Source: Spirochaetaceae bacterium
Lineage (GTDB): Bacteria; Spirochaetota; Spirochaetia; SZUA-6; Bin103
Length of the DNA stretch: 36,029 bases
Direction: 5' to 3'
Assembly (NCBI GenBank): GCA_028818385.1
Contig: JAPPNY010000172.1
Location: forward strand, 1-36,029
In this document: positions 15,110 through 26,344 of the stretch, one piece after another
How positions within the stretch are numbered: the stretch's first letter is position 1
Layout: every line of letters starts with the position of its first letter
The notes under the pieces: model-generated
Databases searched by the model: none
Told to the model about the DNA's origin: nothing
Seen by the model: only the letters and a program-made list of their open reading frames with translations
Program-made: the position numbers and the translations under genes

Positions 15110-17670
15110 CCCTGGAGGAACAGCCCCGGCACGAAGGGATGGGGCAGGAAGGGATGGTCGGGCATCACGCGCACCGTCGCGGCCACCCTCCCCGTCCTTT
15201 GGCACACCGCGCTGGCACGGTAGGTCGCCGAGTCGCCGTGCCGTTCGATCAGCTCCATCGGCGTGCTCTGGCCGTCGACGATCTCGTCGTCGCCCGGCTG
15301 CAGGTCGATGCTGCCGGGCAGCGCGCCGTGATAGAGCGCCACCTGCACGTCGGACGGCTCCAGTCCGCCCAGCCGGATGCGCGCGGTGACGTCCAGCGAG
15401 TCGCCCACCTCAAGCGTGGCAGAGCTGTCGGAGTCGAGCTGCTCGACCGCGATCCCCGGCCAGTGGTGGTGCAGCCGCTGCAGGTGGCCGGCGAGCTCCA
15501 CGGCGTCCCGGTACCCCGAGTCGCGCAGCCGGCGGGCGTGCGCGAGCGCCGGCTCGTAGAGGTTGCCGTGGTACTCGGCGACCATGCGCTGCGCGCTGAA
15601 GTGCTCGCCGATCACGGTCATGGAACGCCGCATCTTGGCGATCCACGCGCGCGGCAGGCCGTCGATGCTGCGGTCGTAGAACATGGGGATGACCATGTGC
15701 TCCAGCTCCGCGAACACGGCGTCGGCCTCCAGCTCGTCCTGGATGTTCTCGTCCTGGTAGGTCTCGCCCGAGCCCACGGACCAGCCGATGTCGGGGCTGT
15801 ACGCCTCGTCCCACCAGCCGTCCAGAGTGGACACCATCAGCGATCCGTTGACCGACGCCTTCATGCCGCTGGTGCCGCTGGCCTCGTGCGGGCGGCGCGG
15901 GATGTTGAGCCACACGTCGCACCCCGCGACCAGGTAGCGCGCCACGTTGATGTCGTAGTCGTCCAGGAAGACCATCCGGCTGCGCAGGTCGTGCTCGGCC
16001 GCGAACTGGACGATGCGCCGGATCATCTCCTTGCCCTGGTGATCGTTGGGGTGCGACTTGCCGGCAAAGATGATCTGCACCGGCTGCTCGCGGCTGCTGA
16101 GCAGCCGCACCAGGCGCTCCGGTTGCCGGAAGAGCAGGCCCGGGCGTTTGTAGCCGGCAATCCGGCGCGCGAAGCCGATCGTCAGAGCATCCGGGCGCAG
16201 CGCCACCTCGGCGGCCCGCAGATCGGCTTCCGCGGCCCCTTCGCGCCGCATCTGCGCCACGATGCGCCGGCGGGCGAACCAGATCACCCGTTCGCGGCGC
16301 CGCTCGTGCGTCCGCCACAACTCCTCGTCGGCGATGTTGTCCACCTGCCGCCACACCGCCACCTCGGGAGCGTGCTTGGCCACCGCCGGCCCCAGGTAGC
16401 GCACCAGCAGCTCCTGGACGTCGTGCGAGATCCAGCTCCGCAGGTGGACGCCGTTGGTGATGTGGCAGATCGGCACCTCGTCCGCCGGCACGCCCGGCCA
16501 CAGGCTGCGCCACATGCGGCGCGACACCTGGCCGTGCAGCTTGCTGACCCCGTTGCAGTGCGCGGCCAGGCGCAGCGCGAGCGGCGTGAGCCCGAACTGG
16601 CCGTGCGCGTCGCCGTCGTGCCCGATGCGGCCCAGCGACAGGAACTCGTGCTCGTCCAGCCCCAGGGCGGAGCGCAGCACTCTGGCCTGGTCCAGCACCA
16701 GGTGCGGATCGAACGTCTCGTTGCCGGCCGGCACCGGTGTGTGGGTGGTGAACACCGTGGTGCTCCACACGGCCTGCCGCGCCTCGAAGTAGCCCATGCC
16801 GTGCTCGTGCATCAGCTCACGGACCCGCTCCAGGGCCAGGAACGCCGAGTGCCCCTCGTTCATGTGGGTCACCGCGACCGGGATCTCCAGGGCGCGCAGC
16901 GCACGAATGCCGCCGATGCCCAGCAGCAGTTCCTGGCGCAGGCGCATGCGGCGGTCCGACACGTAGAGCTGACCGGTGATCTCACGCGTCGACGGGTCGT
17001 TGGCGTCGATGTCGGTGTCGAGCAGATAGAGCGGCACGCGTCCCACCCGGACGCGCCAGATGCACGCATGCGCCCGTTCTCCGCCCAGATCCACGGTAAC
17101 CGTCACCGGCTCGCCGTCTGCAGAAGTGCACAGCATGAGTGGCATGTTGTAGAAGTCGTTGGCCGGAAAGCTCTCGAGCTGGTGGCCGTCCATGGTGACG
17201 CGCTGGCGGAAGTAACCGGTGCGGTAGAGCAGCCCGACGCCCACGACCGGCAACCCCAGGTCGGAGCAGCTCTTCAGGTGGTCGCCGGCCAGCACCCCCA
17301 GGCCGCCGGAATAGATCGGCAGGGTGGCGTCCAGGCCGAACTCCATGGAGAAGTAGGCGATCATGGCGTCCCGCGGGCCCGAGTACCACGGATCGGCCTG
17401 CAGGTAGTCGTGGTAGTCGGCGATGACCTGGTCCATGTGGGCGAGGAATGCCTTGTCCCGCTCCATCTCGTGGAGCCGCTCCTGCGGCAGCTCGCTGAGC
17501 AGCCGTAGAGGGCTCTGCTGGGCCTGCTCCCATGCGTCGGCGCCGAACCGCATGAACAGGCGGATGGCGTCGAAGTGCCAGGTAATCCAGAAGTCGTGAG
17601 CCAGCTCGGCCAGGGGCGCCAGGCGCTCCGGGAGGTGGGGCTTGACGGTAAAGGTGAGTCGATTCGCCAT
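15106..17670 (-). CDS. glgP: Alpha-glucan (glycogen) phosphorylase
   Basis: This 854-residue GT35 enzyme releases glucose-1-phosphate from glycogen or maltodextrin ends. The N-terminal DUF3417-type region (residues 1-110; HFDAIRLFMRFG) and the block AYFSMEFGLDATLPIYSGGLGVLAGDH place it in the bacterial long alpha-glucan phosphorylase group. NEGHSAFLALERV and HTPVPAGNETF are further family blocks. The pyridoxal-phosphate lysine lies in EASGTSGMKASVNG (Lys about residue 602). ATG 17670 follows CGAGGG at a good distance. The gene is divergent from glgX, which acts on the limit dextrin it leaves. Its stop overlaps the nucleotidyltransferase ATG. Its last 49 coding bases are copied at 13141-13189. 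The enzyme is complete, with all expected motifs. Confidence 0.95.
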   Translation of the reverse strand: MANRLTFTVKPHLPERLAPLAELAHDFWITWHFDAIRLFMRFGADAWEQAQQSPLRLLSELPQERLHEMERDKAFLAHMDQVIADYHDYLQADPWYSGPRDAMIAYFSMEFGLDATLPIYSGGLGVLAGDHLKSCSDLGLPVVGVGLLYRTGYFRQRVTMDGHQLESFPANDFYNMPLMLCTSADGEPVTVTVDLGGERAHACIWRVRVGRVPLYLLDTDIDANDPSTREITGQLYVSDRRMRLRQELLLGIGGIRALRALEIPVAVTHMNEGHSAFLALERVRELMHEHGMGYFEARQAVWSTTVFTTHTPVPAGNETFDPHLVLDQARVLRSALGLDEHEFLSLGRIGHDGDAHGQFGLTPLALRLAAHCNGVSKLHGQVSRRMWRSLWPGVPADEVPICHITNGVHLRSWISHDVQELLVRYLGPAVAKHAPEVAVWRQVDNIADEELWRTHERRRERVIWFARRRIVAQMRREGAAEADLRAAEVALRPDALTIGFARRIAGYKRPGLLFRQPERLVRLLSSREQPVQIIFAGKSHPNDHQGKEMIRRIVQFAAEHDLRSRMVFLDDYDINVARYLVAGCDVWLNIPRRPHEASGTSGMKASVNGSLMVSTLDGWWDEAYSPDIGWSVGSGETYQDENIQDELEADAVFAELEHMVIPMFYDRSIDGLPRAWIAKMRRSMTVIGEHFSAQRMVAEYHGNLYEPALAHARRLRDSGYRDAVELAGHLQRLHHHWPGIAVEQLDSDSSATLEVGDSLDVTARIRLGGLEPSDVQVALYHGALPGSIDLQPGDDEIVDGQSTPMELIERHGDSATYRASAVCQRTGRVAATVRVMPDHPFLPHPFVPGLFLQG

Positions 17671-17843
17671 TCGTGACCCTCGTAGCGGAACGGCTCAAAA
17701 CCGTTTCCGGCGTGGTAACAAGGAGTCTGTCGGTTTTGGCGCGTGAGCGCCATATCCGACGGACTCGGGGCGAGTCCCCGGAACCTGCTCCGCCGTCCAC
17801 CGTCTGGCACAGGTGCCCCCGGCGGTGGTACCCATTGACCACG
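17671..17843. promoter_or_regulatory. Divergent glgP/glgX control region
   Basis: The 173 bases between the two start codons must hold both promoters. Two small palindromes stand out: AAACCGTTT (17698-17706), with a CG-containing centre recalling LacI-family operators, and TGGCGC-GTGA-GCGCCA (17737-17752), six-base arms around a four-base spacer. No convincing -35/-10 pair was found. Operator function is a guess from position and symmetry. Confidence 0.3.
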
Positions 17844-19889
<2,046 letters not shown>

Positions 19890-19926
19890 GTTGTGCACAT
19901 AATCATATAGAGGAGCTGAGTACCTG

Positions 19927-19976
19927 CAAGGACCTGGCGTACCGGCCGCGCGAGCGGCCGGGCCGCCAGATCCTTG
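19927..19976. terminator. Long imperfect hairpin between convergent genes
   Basis: A 13-bp outer stem (19927-19939 with 19964-19976, one mismatch on the plus strand that becomes a G-U pair on the minus strand) encloses a 2x2 internal loop and a perfect 8-bp stem (CCGGCCGC/GCGGCCGG, 19942-19949 with 19954-19961) capped by GCGA, a GNRA tetraloop. It lies 37 bases after the glgX stop. No T-tract follows on either strand, so it is not a textbook intrinsic terminator. The better minus-strand pairing suggests it may act on read-through from the GH13-GT5 gene. Confidence 0.5.
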
Positions 19977-19993
19977 CCAAAGGCGGGGCTGGG

Positions 19994-20028
19994 CCAATAA
20001 CCGGAGCCCCGTGGGCTCCGGTTATTGG
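19994..20028. terminator. Perfect 16-bp hairpin at the end of the GH13-GT5 gene
   Basis: CCAATAACCGGAGCCC (19994-20009) is exactly complementary to 20013-20028 across a three-base CGT loop. The TAA stop of the GH13-GT5 gene (20022-20024) lies inside the right arm. It would be a bidirectional terminator between two convergent transcripts, though no T-tract follows on either strand. The palindrome itself is seen directly. Confidence 0.6.
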
Positions 20029-23000
20029 GGCGGGAGGTTCGCTGCCGGGATCGTCTCCTGAAGGGCGTGCAGCTCTTCCAGGTAGCGGCGGGCGGCGCCG
20101 TCCCAGTACACGATGTTGCGCCGCGCGTTGTTGCGGGCGCGGCGGATCTGCGCGGCCGTGGCGTGACGGAAGAACCACGTGCAGCGCGCCATCGCGTCCA
20201 GGAACGCGTCGGCCTGGTAGTCGCCGAACAGCACGCCATACCCGCTCACGGTCGAGCCCCGAAGCTGCAGCGGGGTCACCGTGTCGCGCAGGCCGCCGGT
20301 GGCGTGCGCGACCACCAGGCAGCCGCAGCTCATCGCCTCGAGCTGGGAGATGCCGCCGGGCTCGAACTGGGACGGCATCAGGAACGCGTCGGCGGCCAGC
20401 AGCGGCAGGCTGATCTCCTGGTAGCCGATCCGCGTGGCGACCGCGCCCGGATAGAACTCCATCAGGGCGTGCATGCCGGCGGCGAGCTCCTCCGCACGGT
20501 GGTCGTTGGGCGCGATGGGACCGCCCAGGATCGCCTGCACGCCCAGGTTGCGGAAGATCCCCTCGGAAGCCTCCAGCAGGATCTGAAACCCCTTCTGGTC
20601 GCTGACCCGATGGATCATCACGTACAGCACCTGGTCCGGATCGACCGTGAGCCCGTACTCGAGCTGCGCCAGCAGCTTAGTGCGCATGCGGGTGACCTCG
20701 TCCCGCCGCGCCTGGCTGCGGAAGCGGACGGCGTCCGGGTCGTCGGCCAGCAGCTCCGGGAACCGCCGTTCGAGCTTGGCGCGCAGCAACGGGTCCTCGG
20801 CGATACGGGCGCGCAGCCGCGGATACTGGTGCTCCTCCAGCCCGGAGCGCGACAGGCGCTGCCGGACGCCGCGCCGGAACCCGCGGGCGATGCCGTTGTT
20901 GATGCCGATCACGTCCTCCAGCAACGGCTCCAGCCCGTCGCAGTTCTGCTCGATCTGCCGCGCGTAGGAGGGGCTCACGGTGAACACCCGGTCCGCGAAG
21001 CGGATGCCGGCGGCCATCAGGTTGAACAGGCCGTCGTCACGCGGATCCGTGAACCGCGATGCGTGGTGTCCGGGGAGGTTGAACAGCCCGAACAGATCGG
21101 TGCCGTCCTCGTAGCGGCCATAGCAGTCGAAGTACTGCCAGCCGCCGTTGTGGATGATGTGCACGAAGCTGGTGCGCGCGAAGGGTTCCGCATAGTGCGG
21201 ATCGGCTCGGACGATGCCGGTGAGCAGGCCGGCAGCCGCGTCGTTGGTGGCGACCACCAGCGGATCGAGGTCGAAGCTGACGATCACCTCTGCCGCCGCC
21301 CGCGCCAGGCCCAGGCGGCGGCGGATGCGCTCGTTCGACCGGTAACCCCAGTACAGCCCGTCGAACAGCTCGTGGTGGTCGAGCAGGTAGTAGGTCACCC
21401 CGTCCACCTCGCCGGCGTGCACGCCCACCTCGTAGTGCTCGTCGCCGAGCTGAAACCTCACGTTCACGCCGGAGTAGGTGATGCCGTAACGGTCGATCGC
21501 GGCCTGCATCTTCTCCACCGCGCGCGGCTCGCCGGCGCGATACAGCGGCGTGATCACGGACAGCCGCTCGCCCAGGCGGGCCAGCTCGCGCGGCAGCTCG
21601 CAGGTCACGTTGGCCAGTCCGCCGCTCTTGGAGAACGGCTCCGCCTCCGCCGACACGAACACCACCGGGCGGCTGCGCAGTCCGTCCAGCACCCGTGCCA
21701 GCAGCCGGGAGCGCCGCGTGCGGCCTTTCCCCGGGGCGGGCAGCCTGGCTACCTCGCCGCCGCGGCCCAGGCCGCCTTCCCGGTGGGCGTGAAACAGCAC
21801 CCGCTTCAGGCCGAGGACGACAGCGTCGTGCTCGGCGTCCTCGTAGAGGGGCAGCAGCTTCTCGTCCAGAAACCGTCCCAGACCGCCACGAGTCGCCGCG
21901 GCGCGCGTGATCTCCCGGTACGCGAACGAGGGGTCCAGCCGCTCGCGGGGCGGCGCGTCCTGCAGGCGGTCGAACGAATCGCGCAGGAAACGCGGATACC
22001 CGGATTCGGCCGTCCGGCCGCCCGGGTCGTCGTCGGCGATCCGGTCGATGCGCAGCAGCTTCACCCGCTGCCGGTAGCTCACGGAGGTGGTCAGCGTGGA
22101 GTGTCGCAACTCCTCTCCCGTGTAGTGGGCGTAGCGGCGGGTGACCGGCGAGTAGGTGGGATCCGCCACCACGTAGCGCCCGGCGGGATCGATCGAGCCA
22201 TCCAGCGAGGAGGCGGCGGCGCGCATGTCGACGCTCACCGTGGCGCTGTCCGCCGAGAAGCTGCACACGGCCAGCCAGAGTCCCTCGGGGGCGGGCTTGA
22301 TCACCGCGGCCACCTGGTGATGGTCGGTAGGCACCAGCATCCCGCGGCCCGGGTTGCGGCGGTGGATGGCGTACACGTCGCGGAAGATGCGCTCGACGCT
22401 GCGGTCGGCGGCGTTGTCGAACCGGTTCCAGTCGACGTAGACGTTGTCCGGAAACACCTTCCACGCCTCGCCCTCGGCGTTGCCCTCGAAATCCATCACC
22501 ACGTTGCTCAGAAACGACGTAAGCGTGAGCACGGGCCGCAGGTTGTCGCGGCCGAAGGTGTTGACCGGGCGGCGCTCGTCATGGTTGCCGAACAATCCGA
22601 TCAGCTCGGTGCCGGGCGGCAGTGCGCCGCGGTAGTGCTGGTCGTACAGGTGGTAGACCTCGCCGACCGCGGAGGTCCCCTGGGCGATGCGCTCGCAGAT
22701 CTTGAACAGCGCCGAGTTGTACGAAACGATGCCGACGCGGCTGAGGTACTGCTCGCGTCCCCAGTACGCCTCGGCAAGGTGGACGTAGAAGGGCTTGCCG
22801 GCCGCATGAGCGGCCTGCTCCATCTCGCGCATCAGCAGGTAGTGCAGGGGGCTGGCGATCAGGTCCCGGCACGCCGAGTCGAAGAACCCGGTGGTGACGT
22901 AGTGGTCGTCGACGCGTTCGTTGACCACGACGGTGCCCTCGACCTGCTCCTCGTCGGAACGGGGGCCGGCCGGCACCGCCGGGGCGTTGTTGCGCTTCAT

Positions 23001-24920
23001 CATGATCGGCAGGGCGTGCGAGATGTCGCAGCGCACTCCGTCGACGTCGAACCGGTCGATCAGGGTGCGCACCGAATCGACCAGCCACTCCCACACCGAC
23101 AGGCGCCGGTAGTTGAGCAGCACACCGTCGTTCCAGCTCCCGTAGCGCCCGTCGGTCGAGGAGCGCGCGACCAGGGTGCCGTCGTCGTCGAAGCACTGCA
23201 CGACGTCCTCATCCGGCACGTCGTCGTGCACCCTTCGGTTGAGGTGCGGGATCACGTCCAGCAGCACCTTGATCTCGAACTCGTGGGCGGCGGCGACCAG
23301 GGTCCGCAGGCCGTCGTTCCCGCCGAGCGCCGGCTCCATCTCGGTCAGGCTCTCCGGCGCGAACGGCGAAGGCGAGGTTGCGTGGCCGGTCCAGTCCTCG
23401 CGGTTGCTGCCGCGTTTCTGTGCGCCCAGCACGTAGATGGCGGTGAATCCGTACTTGCGCTTGATCTCCGGGAGGTGCGCGGCGATGTCCGCGAACGTGC
23501 CCAGGCGGATCACCTGCCCGTGCTCGTTGTACACCAGTCCCGGATGCTCGCCGTCAGCCCAGTAGGCGCGGGTGTGTCCGTGGATGTCGGGAAAGATCTG
23601 CAACACCAGCTCGCCGCGGAGATCGGGCAGCACGTTGATGCGCCCGCTGCACTCGGCTTCCTGAACCCACTCCCGGCGGCCGCTGTCGAATTCCCTCGCC
23701 ACGCAGAAGTCGTAGTTCCCGAGCTCGTCGAACCGCCAGGTCGCGGTGTGCGGCGATCCCGGCGACGACCGGGCAAGATCGACGTCCACGTAGTCCAGGT
23801 CCGCCTCGCTCGGATAGCGCCGGTGGCCGCGGCCCCGGTAGATCCGGAGCCGGTACCGGCCGCGGCTGCGCGGGAGATCGAAGCTGAAGTGGTGCTCCGT
23901 CCCCTGCACGGCGGTCAGGAACGTCCGCGCAAGCGGAGCGGCGAATTCCTTGGGGGCGAGCATGCGCTCCAGCAGCAGGTTGGCGTGGTTGCGCACCTCG
24001 TCCAGGTCGTGCCCGGAGGCGGCGACCAGCAGCCGCATCACCTCGCGGCGCACCGAATCGCCGCCGTACGCCTTGGCGCGCTGTGCCATGCGCTCCAGGC
24101 GGCGCATGGCGGAAACGCAGATGGCGGGGTCGAAGTCCAGCGGCGCGTCGGCGCGCCGTGCGTTCAACTGGCGCAGCGTCGCCTGCCTGAGCGCCTGCGA
24201 GAAGCGCATCGGCCGCCGCTGCCGCTCGGGCTCGGGCTCGGCCGGGGTCAGTCCCGCGATCGGCTGGCGCAGGACGCCGAACAGGCGTTCCAGAACCTCG
24301 CGCCTGGGCGCGTCCAGCGGCTCCACGTGCGAGTAGCCGGTCTCGATCGCACGCTCTTCCAGCCGCAGGATGGAGAGCAGCGCTTCCGGCACCGTGCCGC
24401 CGCGATCCACCTGCTCCGCGGCCAGCAGGTCGAACAGGCGCAGGCCCAGGTAGATCGTCGGCTGACGCAGCTCCAGCGGTCCCTGCCCGACGCGCGCGAC
24501 GACGCCGGTCTCCCCTTCCTCGTAGAGGCAGGTAGCTTCCGGCGCTTCCCGAATCAGCACGAATCGCCGCCGTTCGAGCGCCTGGCGGCCCTCGCCCCCG
24601 ATCGCGGCGATCGCTTCATGCGTGAGGCGGACGGCGGCGTCCAGCCGTTCGATCAGCCGCGCGTCACGGTTGAGTCGGTCGGCCGTCGTGGGGCTCTTCG
24701 TCGCCGCCGCAACCGCCTCCGCACGGACGGCAGCCGTCCGCTCCGCGTGCTGCTCGGGGGCGGCGGCGCTCCACTCCGTGTCCGGCAGGAAGGGAAACGC
24801 CCGTTGCTCCGCGAACGCCCGCGCGACCGCCGCCCGCACCGCCGTGTGGTCGATGCCCGCCACCGTCAACGGCGTCGTCAGGCAGCCGCCGACCCCAACG
24901 ACTTCCGCGGCGCCGGGCAT
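20022..24920 (-). CDS. GH13 alpha-amylase-family and GT5 glycogen synthase fusion
   Basis: This 1,632-residue protein joins two complete enzymes. Residues about 1-370 are a helical N-terminus plus a beta domain (HHFSFDLPRSRGRYRLRIY). Residues about 420-1000 are a GH13 barrel with the nucleophile Asp in VDGVRCDISHALP (about 631), the acid Glu in HLAEAYWG (about 717) and the third Asp in GNHDERRP (about 780). From about 1083 a GT5 synthase begins with PVVFVSAEAEPFSKSGGLANV (shown in part: KSGGLANV is the ADP-glucose loop). It continues through IHNGGWQYFD to the E-x7-E motif EPGGISQLEAMSCG (about 1518), then HATGGLRDTV. Stand-alone GlgA is about 480 residues. The fused GH13 part probably trims, transfers or primes the glucan being made, but its GH13 subfamily is unclear. 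ATG 24920 is chosen; a GTG is one codon upstream. No signal peptide or transmembrane span, so cytoplasmic. Confidence 0.88.
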   Translation of the reverse strand: MPGAAEVVGVGGCLTTPLTVAGIDHTAVRAAVARAFAEQRAFPFLPDTEWSAAAPEQHAERTAAVRAEAVAAATKSPTTADRLNRDARLIERLDAAVRLTHEAIAAIGGEGRQALERRRFVLIREAPEATCLYEEGETGVVARVGQGPLELRQPTIYLGLRLFDLLAAEQVDRGGTVPEALLSILRLEERAIETGYSHVEPLDAPRREVLERLFGVLRQPIAGLTPAEPEPERQRRPMRFSQALRQATLRQLNARRADAPLDFDPAICVSAMRRLERMAQRAKAYGGDSVRREVMRLLVAASGHDLDEVRNHANLLLERMLAPKEFAAPLARTFLTAVQGTEHHFSFDLPRSRGRYRLRIYRGRGHRRYPSEADLDYVDVDLARSSPGSPHTATWRFDELGNYDFCVAREFDSGRREWVQEAECSGRINVLPDLRGELVLQIFPDIHGHTRAYWADGEHPGLVYNEHGQVIRLGTFADIAAHLPEIKRKYGFTAIYVLGAQKRGSNREDWTGHATSPSPFAPESLTEMEPALGGNDGLRTLVAAAHEFEIKVLLDVIPHLNRRVHDDVPDEDVVQCFDDDGTLVARSSTDGRYGSWNDGVLLNYRRLSVWEWLVDSVRTLIDRFDVDGVRCDISHALPIMMKRNNAPAVPAGPRSDEEQVEGTVVVNERVDDHYVTTGFFDSACRDLIASPLHYLLMREMEQAAHAAGKPFYVHLAEAYWGREQYLSRVGIVSYNSALFKICERIAQGTSAVGEVYHLYDQHYRGALPPGTELIGLFGNHDERRPVNTFGRDNLRPVLTLTSFLSNVVMDFEGNAEGEAWKVFPDNVYVDWNRFDNAADRSVERIFRDVYAIHRRNPGRGMLVPTDHHQVAAVIKPAPEGLWLAVCSFSADSATVSVDMRAAASSLDGSIDPAGRYVVADPTYSPVTRRYAHYTGEELRHSTLTTSVSYRQRVKLLRIDRIADDDPGGRTAESGYPRFLRDSFDRLQDAPPRERLDPSFAYREITRAAATRGGLGRFLDEKLLPLYEDAEHDAVVLGLKRVLFHAHREGGLGRGGEVARLPAPGKGRTRRSRLLARVLDGLRSRPVVFVSAEAEPFSKSGGLANVTCELPRELARLGERLSVITPLYRAGEPRAVEKMQAAIDRYGITYSGVNVRFQLGDEHYEVGVHAGEVDGVTYYLLDHHELFDGLYWGYRSNERIRRRLGLARAAAEVIVSFDLDPLVVATNDAAAGLLTGIVRADPHYAEPFARTSFVHIIHNGGWQYFDCYGRYEDGTDLFGLFNLPGHHASRFTDPRDDGLFNLMAAGIRFADRVFTVSPSYARQIEQNCDGLEPLLEDVIGINNGIARGFRRGVRQRLSRSGLEEHQYPRLRARIAEDPLLRAKLERRFPELLADDPDAVRFRSQARRDEVTRMRTKLLAQLEYGLTVDPDQVLYVMIHRVSDQKGFQILLEASEGIFRNLGVQAILGGPIAPNDHRAEELAAGMHALMEFYPGAVATRIGYQEISLPLLAADAFLMPSQFEPGGISQLEAMSCGCLVVAHATGGLRDTVTPLQLRGSTVSGYGVLFGDYQADAFLDAMARCTWFFRHATAAQIRRARNNARRNIVYWDGAARRYLEELHALQETIPAANLPPQ

Positions 24921-25066
24921 CACACGGCCCCGGCGGAGACGGATTCACGGCGCATGGCGCTCCCAAGATAGCTTGCCCCGGGCCGTCGGCCAACTCGGAC
25001 CAGGCGTTCCGGCAAACGGCAGTTCGACCGCGGAATCCTGGACAATCTTGACGCGCGAGGACTAGG

Positions 25067-26254
25067 ATGGCCCCCATGAACAGAGTGACCAGGACCCTCG
25101 CGGCGGCGATCGCCGCTCTTGCCGTCTGCGCGGCCGGCGCTGTCGCCGATCCGATCAAGATCGGCGTGCTGCTGCCTTCCTCGGGCGTCTACGCCGGACT
25201 CGGCGGCGACCAGGCGCTGGCCCTGGAGCTGGGCTTCGACGAGTTCGGCCGCGAGGTGGCCGGTCGCCCCATAGAGCTGATCCATGCCGACAGCGAAGCG
25301 AATCCGGGCACCGGCCTGGCGCTGATCAAGAGACTGGTCCTCAGGGATGAGGTGGACATCGTGGTGGGCATCATCTCCTCCGCGGTGGCCGGCGCCGTGC
25401 GTGACTTCGTGCACAACGCCGAGGTGCCGCTGATCGTCACCAACGCCGGCAACGACGACCTCACCGGCCCGCTCTGCAGCCCGTGGATCCTGCGCTCTTC
25501 GTTCTCCAACGCGCAGATCAGCCGCGAGATGGGGCCGTGGATGGCTGCCCAGGGCTACCGGAACGTGTTCCTGATGGCGTTCGACTACGCGGCGGGACAC
25601 CAGGCCATGGAGGCATTTCGCTCTGGCTTCGTCGCCGCCGGAGGCACCGTCATCGGCGAGGAGTATCCGCCGCTGGGCGAGACCGAGGACTTCGGCCCTT
25701 ACCTGGCGAAGGTGAAGGCCGCGAAGCCGGATGCGGCGTACGTGTTCTTCGCGGGCGGCCCGGCGATCCAGTTCGTCAAGGAGTGGGCGGCCTTCGGGCT
25801 GAAGGACGAGATCCAGCTCGCCGGCGCCGGCTGGCTCAACTCCGCGCTGTACGTCAACGCGCAGGGCATGGACGCCGAGGGAACCCTGGGGATCCTCAAC
25901 TACGTGCCGTCGATCGACACGCCGGCGAACCACGTCTTCCAGGAGAAGTTCCGCGCCGCGCACGGACGTGACGGGTCGGAGTTCGGCGTCGCCGCCTACG
26001 ACACCGCCCGCCTCATCGTCGAGGCCCTCGAGGCCACGGGCGGCGACACCGAGGACAAGGCGGCCCTGGTCGCGGCGATGCGCGACATCCGCTTCGACGG
26101 CCCCCGCGGACCGTTCCGCATCGATCCGGCAACCAACAACGTGATCCAGAACGTCTACATCTTCGAGGTCCAGGCCCAAGGCGACGGCGTCGCGGCGGTG
26201 GTCCAGGACATGGTAGCCGACGTCCAGGACCCGCCCAACGGCTGCGAGCTGTAG
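25067..26254 (+). CDS. LIV-type ABC transporter substrate-binding protein
   Basis: This 395-residue protein has a signal peptide (RTLAAAIAALAVCAAGAVA, cleaved near residue 27) and a type I periplasmic binding fold. Blocks typical of the LivK/HAAT family are IKIGVLLPSSGVYAGLGGD, ELIHADSEANP, KRLVLRDEVDIVVGIISS, PLIVTNAGND and KPDAAYVFFAGG. It would bind the substrate in the periplasm and hand it to the permeases encoded next. ATG 25067 has GAGG 6 bases upstream; an ATG at 25076 is a close alternative. Members bind branched-chain amino acids, amides, urea, aromatics or purine-related compounds, and residues here do not settle which. The downstream xdh genes suggest an N-heterocycle. It is divergent from the GH13-GT5 gene and starts the transporter operon. 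Confidence 0.88.
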   Translation: MAPMNRVTRTLAAAIAALAVCAAGAVADPIKIGVLLPSSGVYAGLGGDQALALELGFDEFGREVAGRPIELIHADSEANPGTGLALIKRLVLRDEVDIVVGIISSAVAGAVRDFVHNAEVPLIVTNAGNDDLTGPLCSPWILRSSFSNAQISREMGPWMAAQGYRNVFLMAFDYAAGHQAMEAFRSGFVAAGGTVIGEEYPPLGETEDFGPYLAKVKAAKPDAAYVFFAGGPAIQFVKEWAAFGLKDEIQLAGAGWLNSALYVNAQGMDAEGTLGILNYVPSIDTPANHVFQEKFRAAHGRDGSEFGVAAYDTARLIVEALEATGGDTEDKAALVAAMRDIRFDGPRGPFRIDPATNNVIQNVYIFEVQAQGDGVAAVVQDMVADVQDPPNGCEL

Positions 26255-26344
26255 CAGACCAGGGGCTGATCCTCTCGCGACGTACGTTCACCGCCCCGAT
26301 CCCGTGCACCTGTTGTACCTGGTAATTCGCGCGGCGGGGTAACC

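Noticed and set aside
15103..17508. An 801-codon plus-strand frame opposite glgP
   Set aside because: No recognisable motif; the composition is typical of an antisense shadow, and glgP is complete on the minus strand.
20025..24971. A 1,648-codon open frame on the plus strand opposite the GH13-GT5 gene
   Set aside because: It is rich in Val, His, Arg, Gln and Ala with no family motif, as expected of antisense to GC-rich coding DNA. The minus strand carries intact catalytic motifs throughout.
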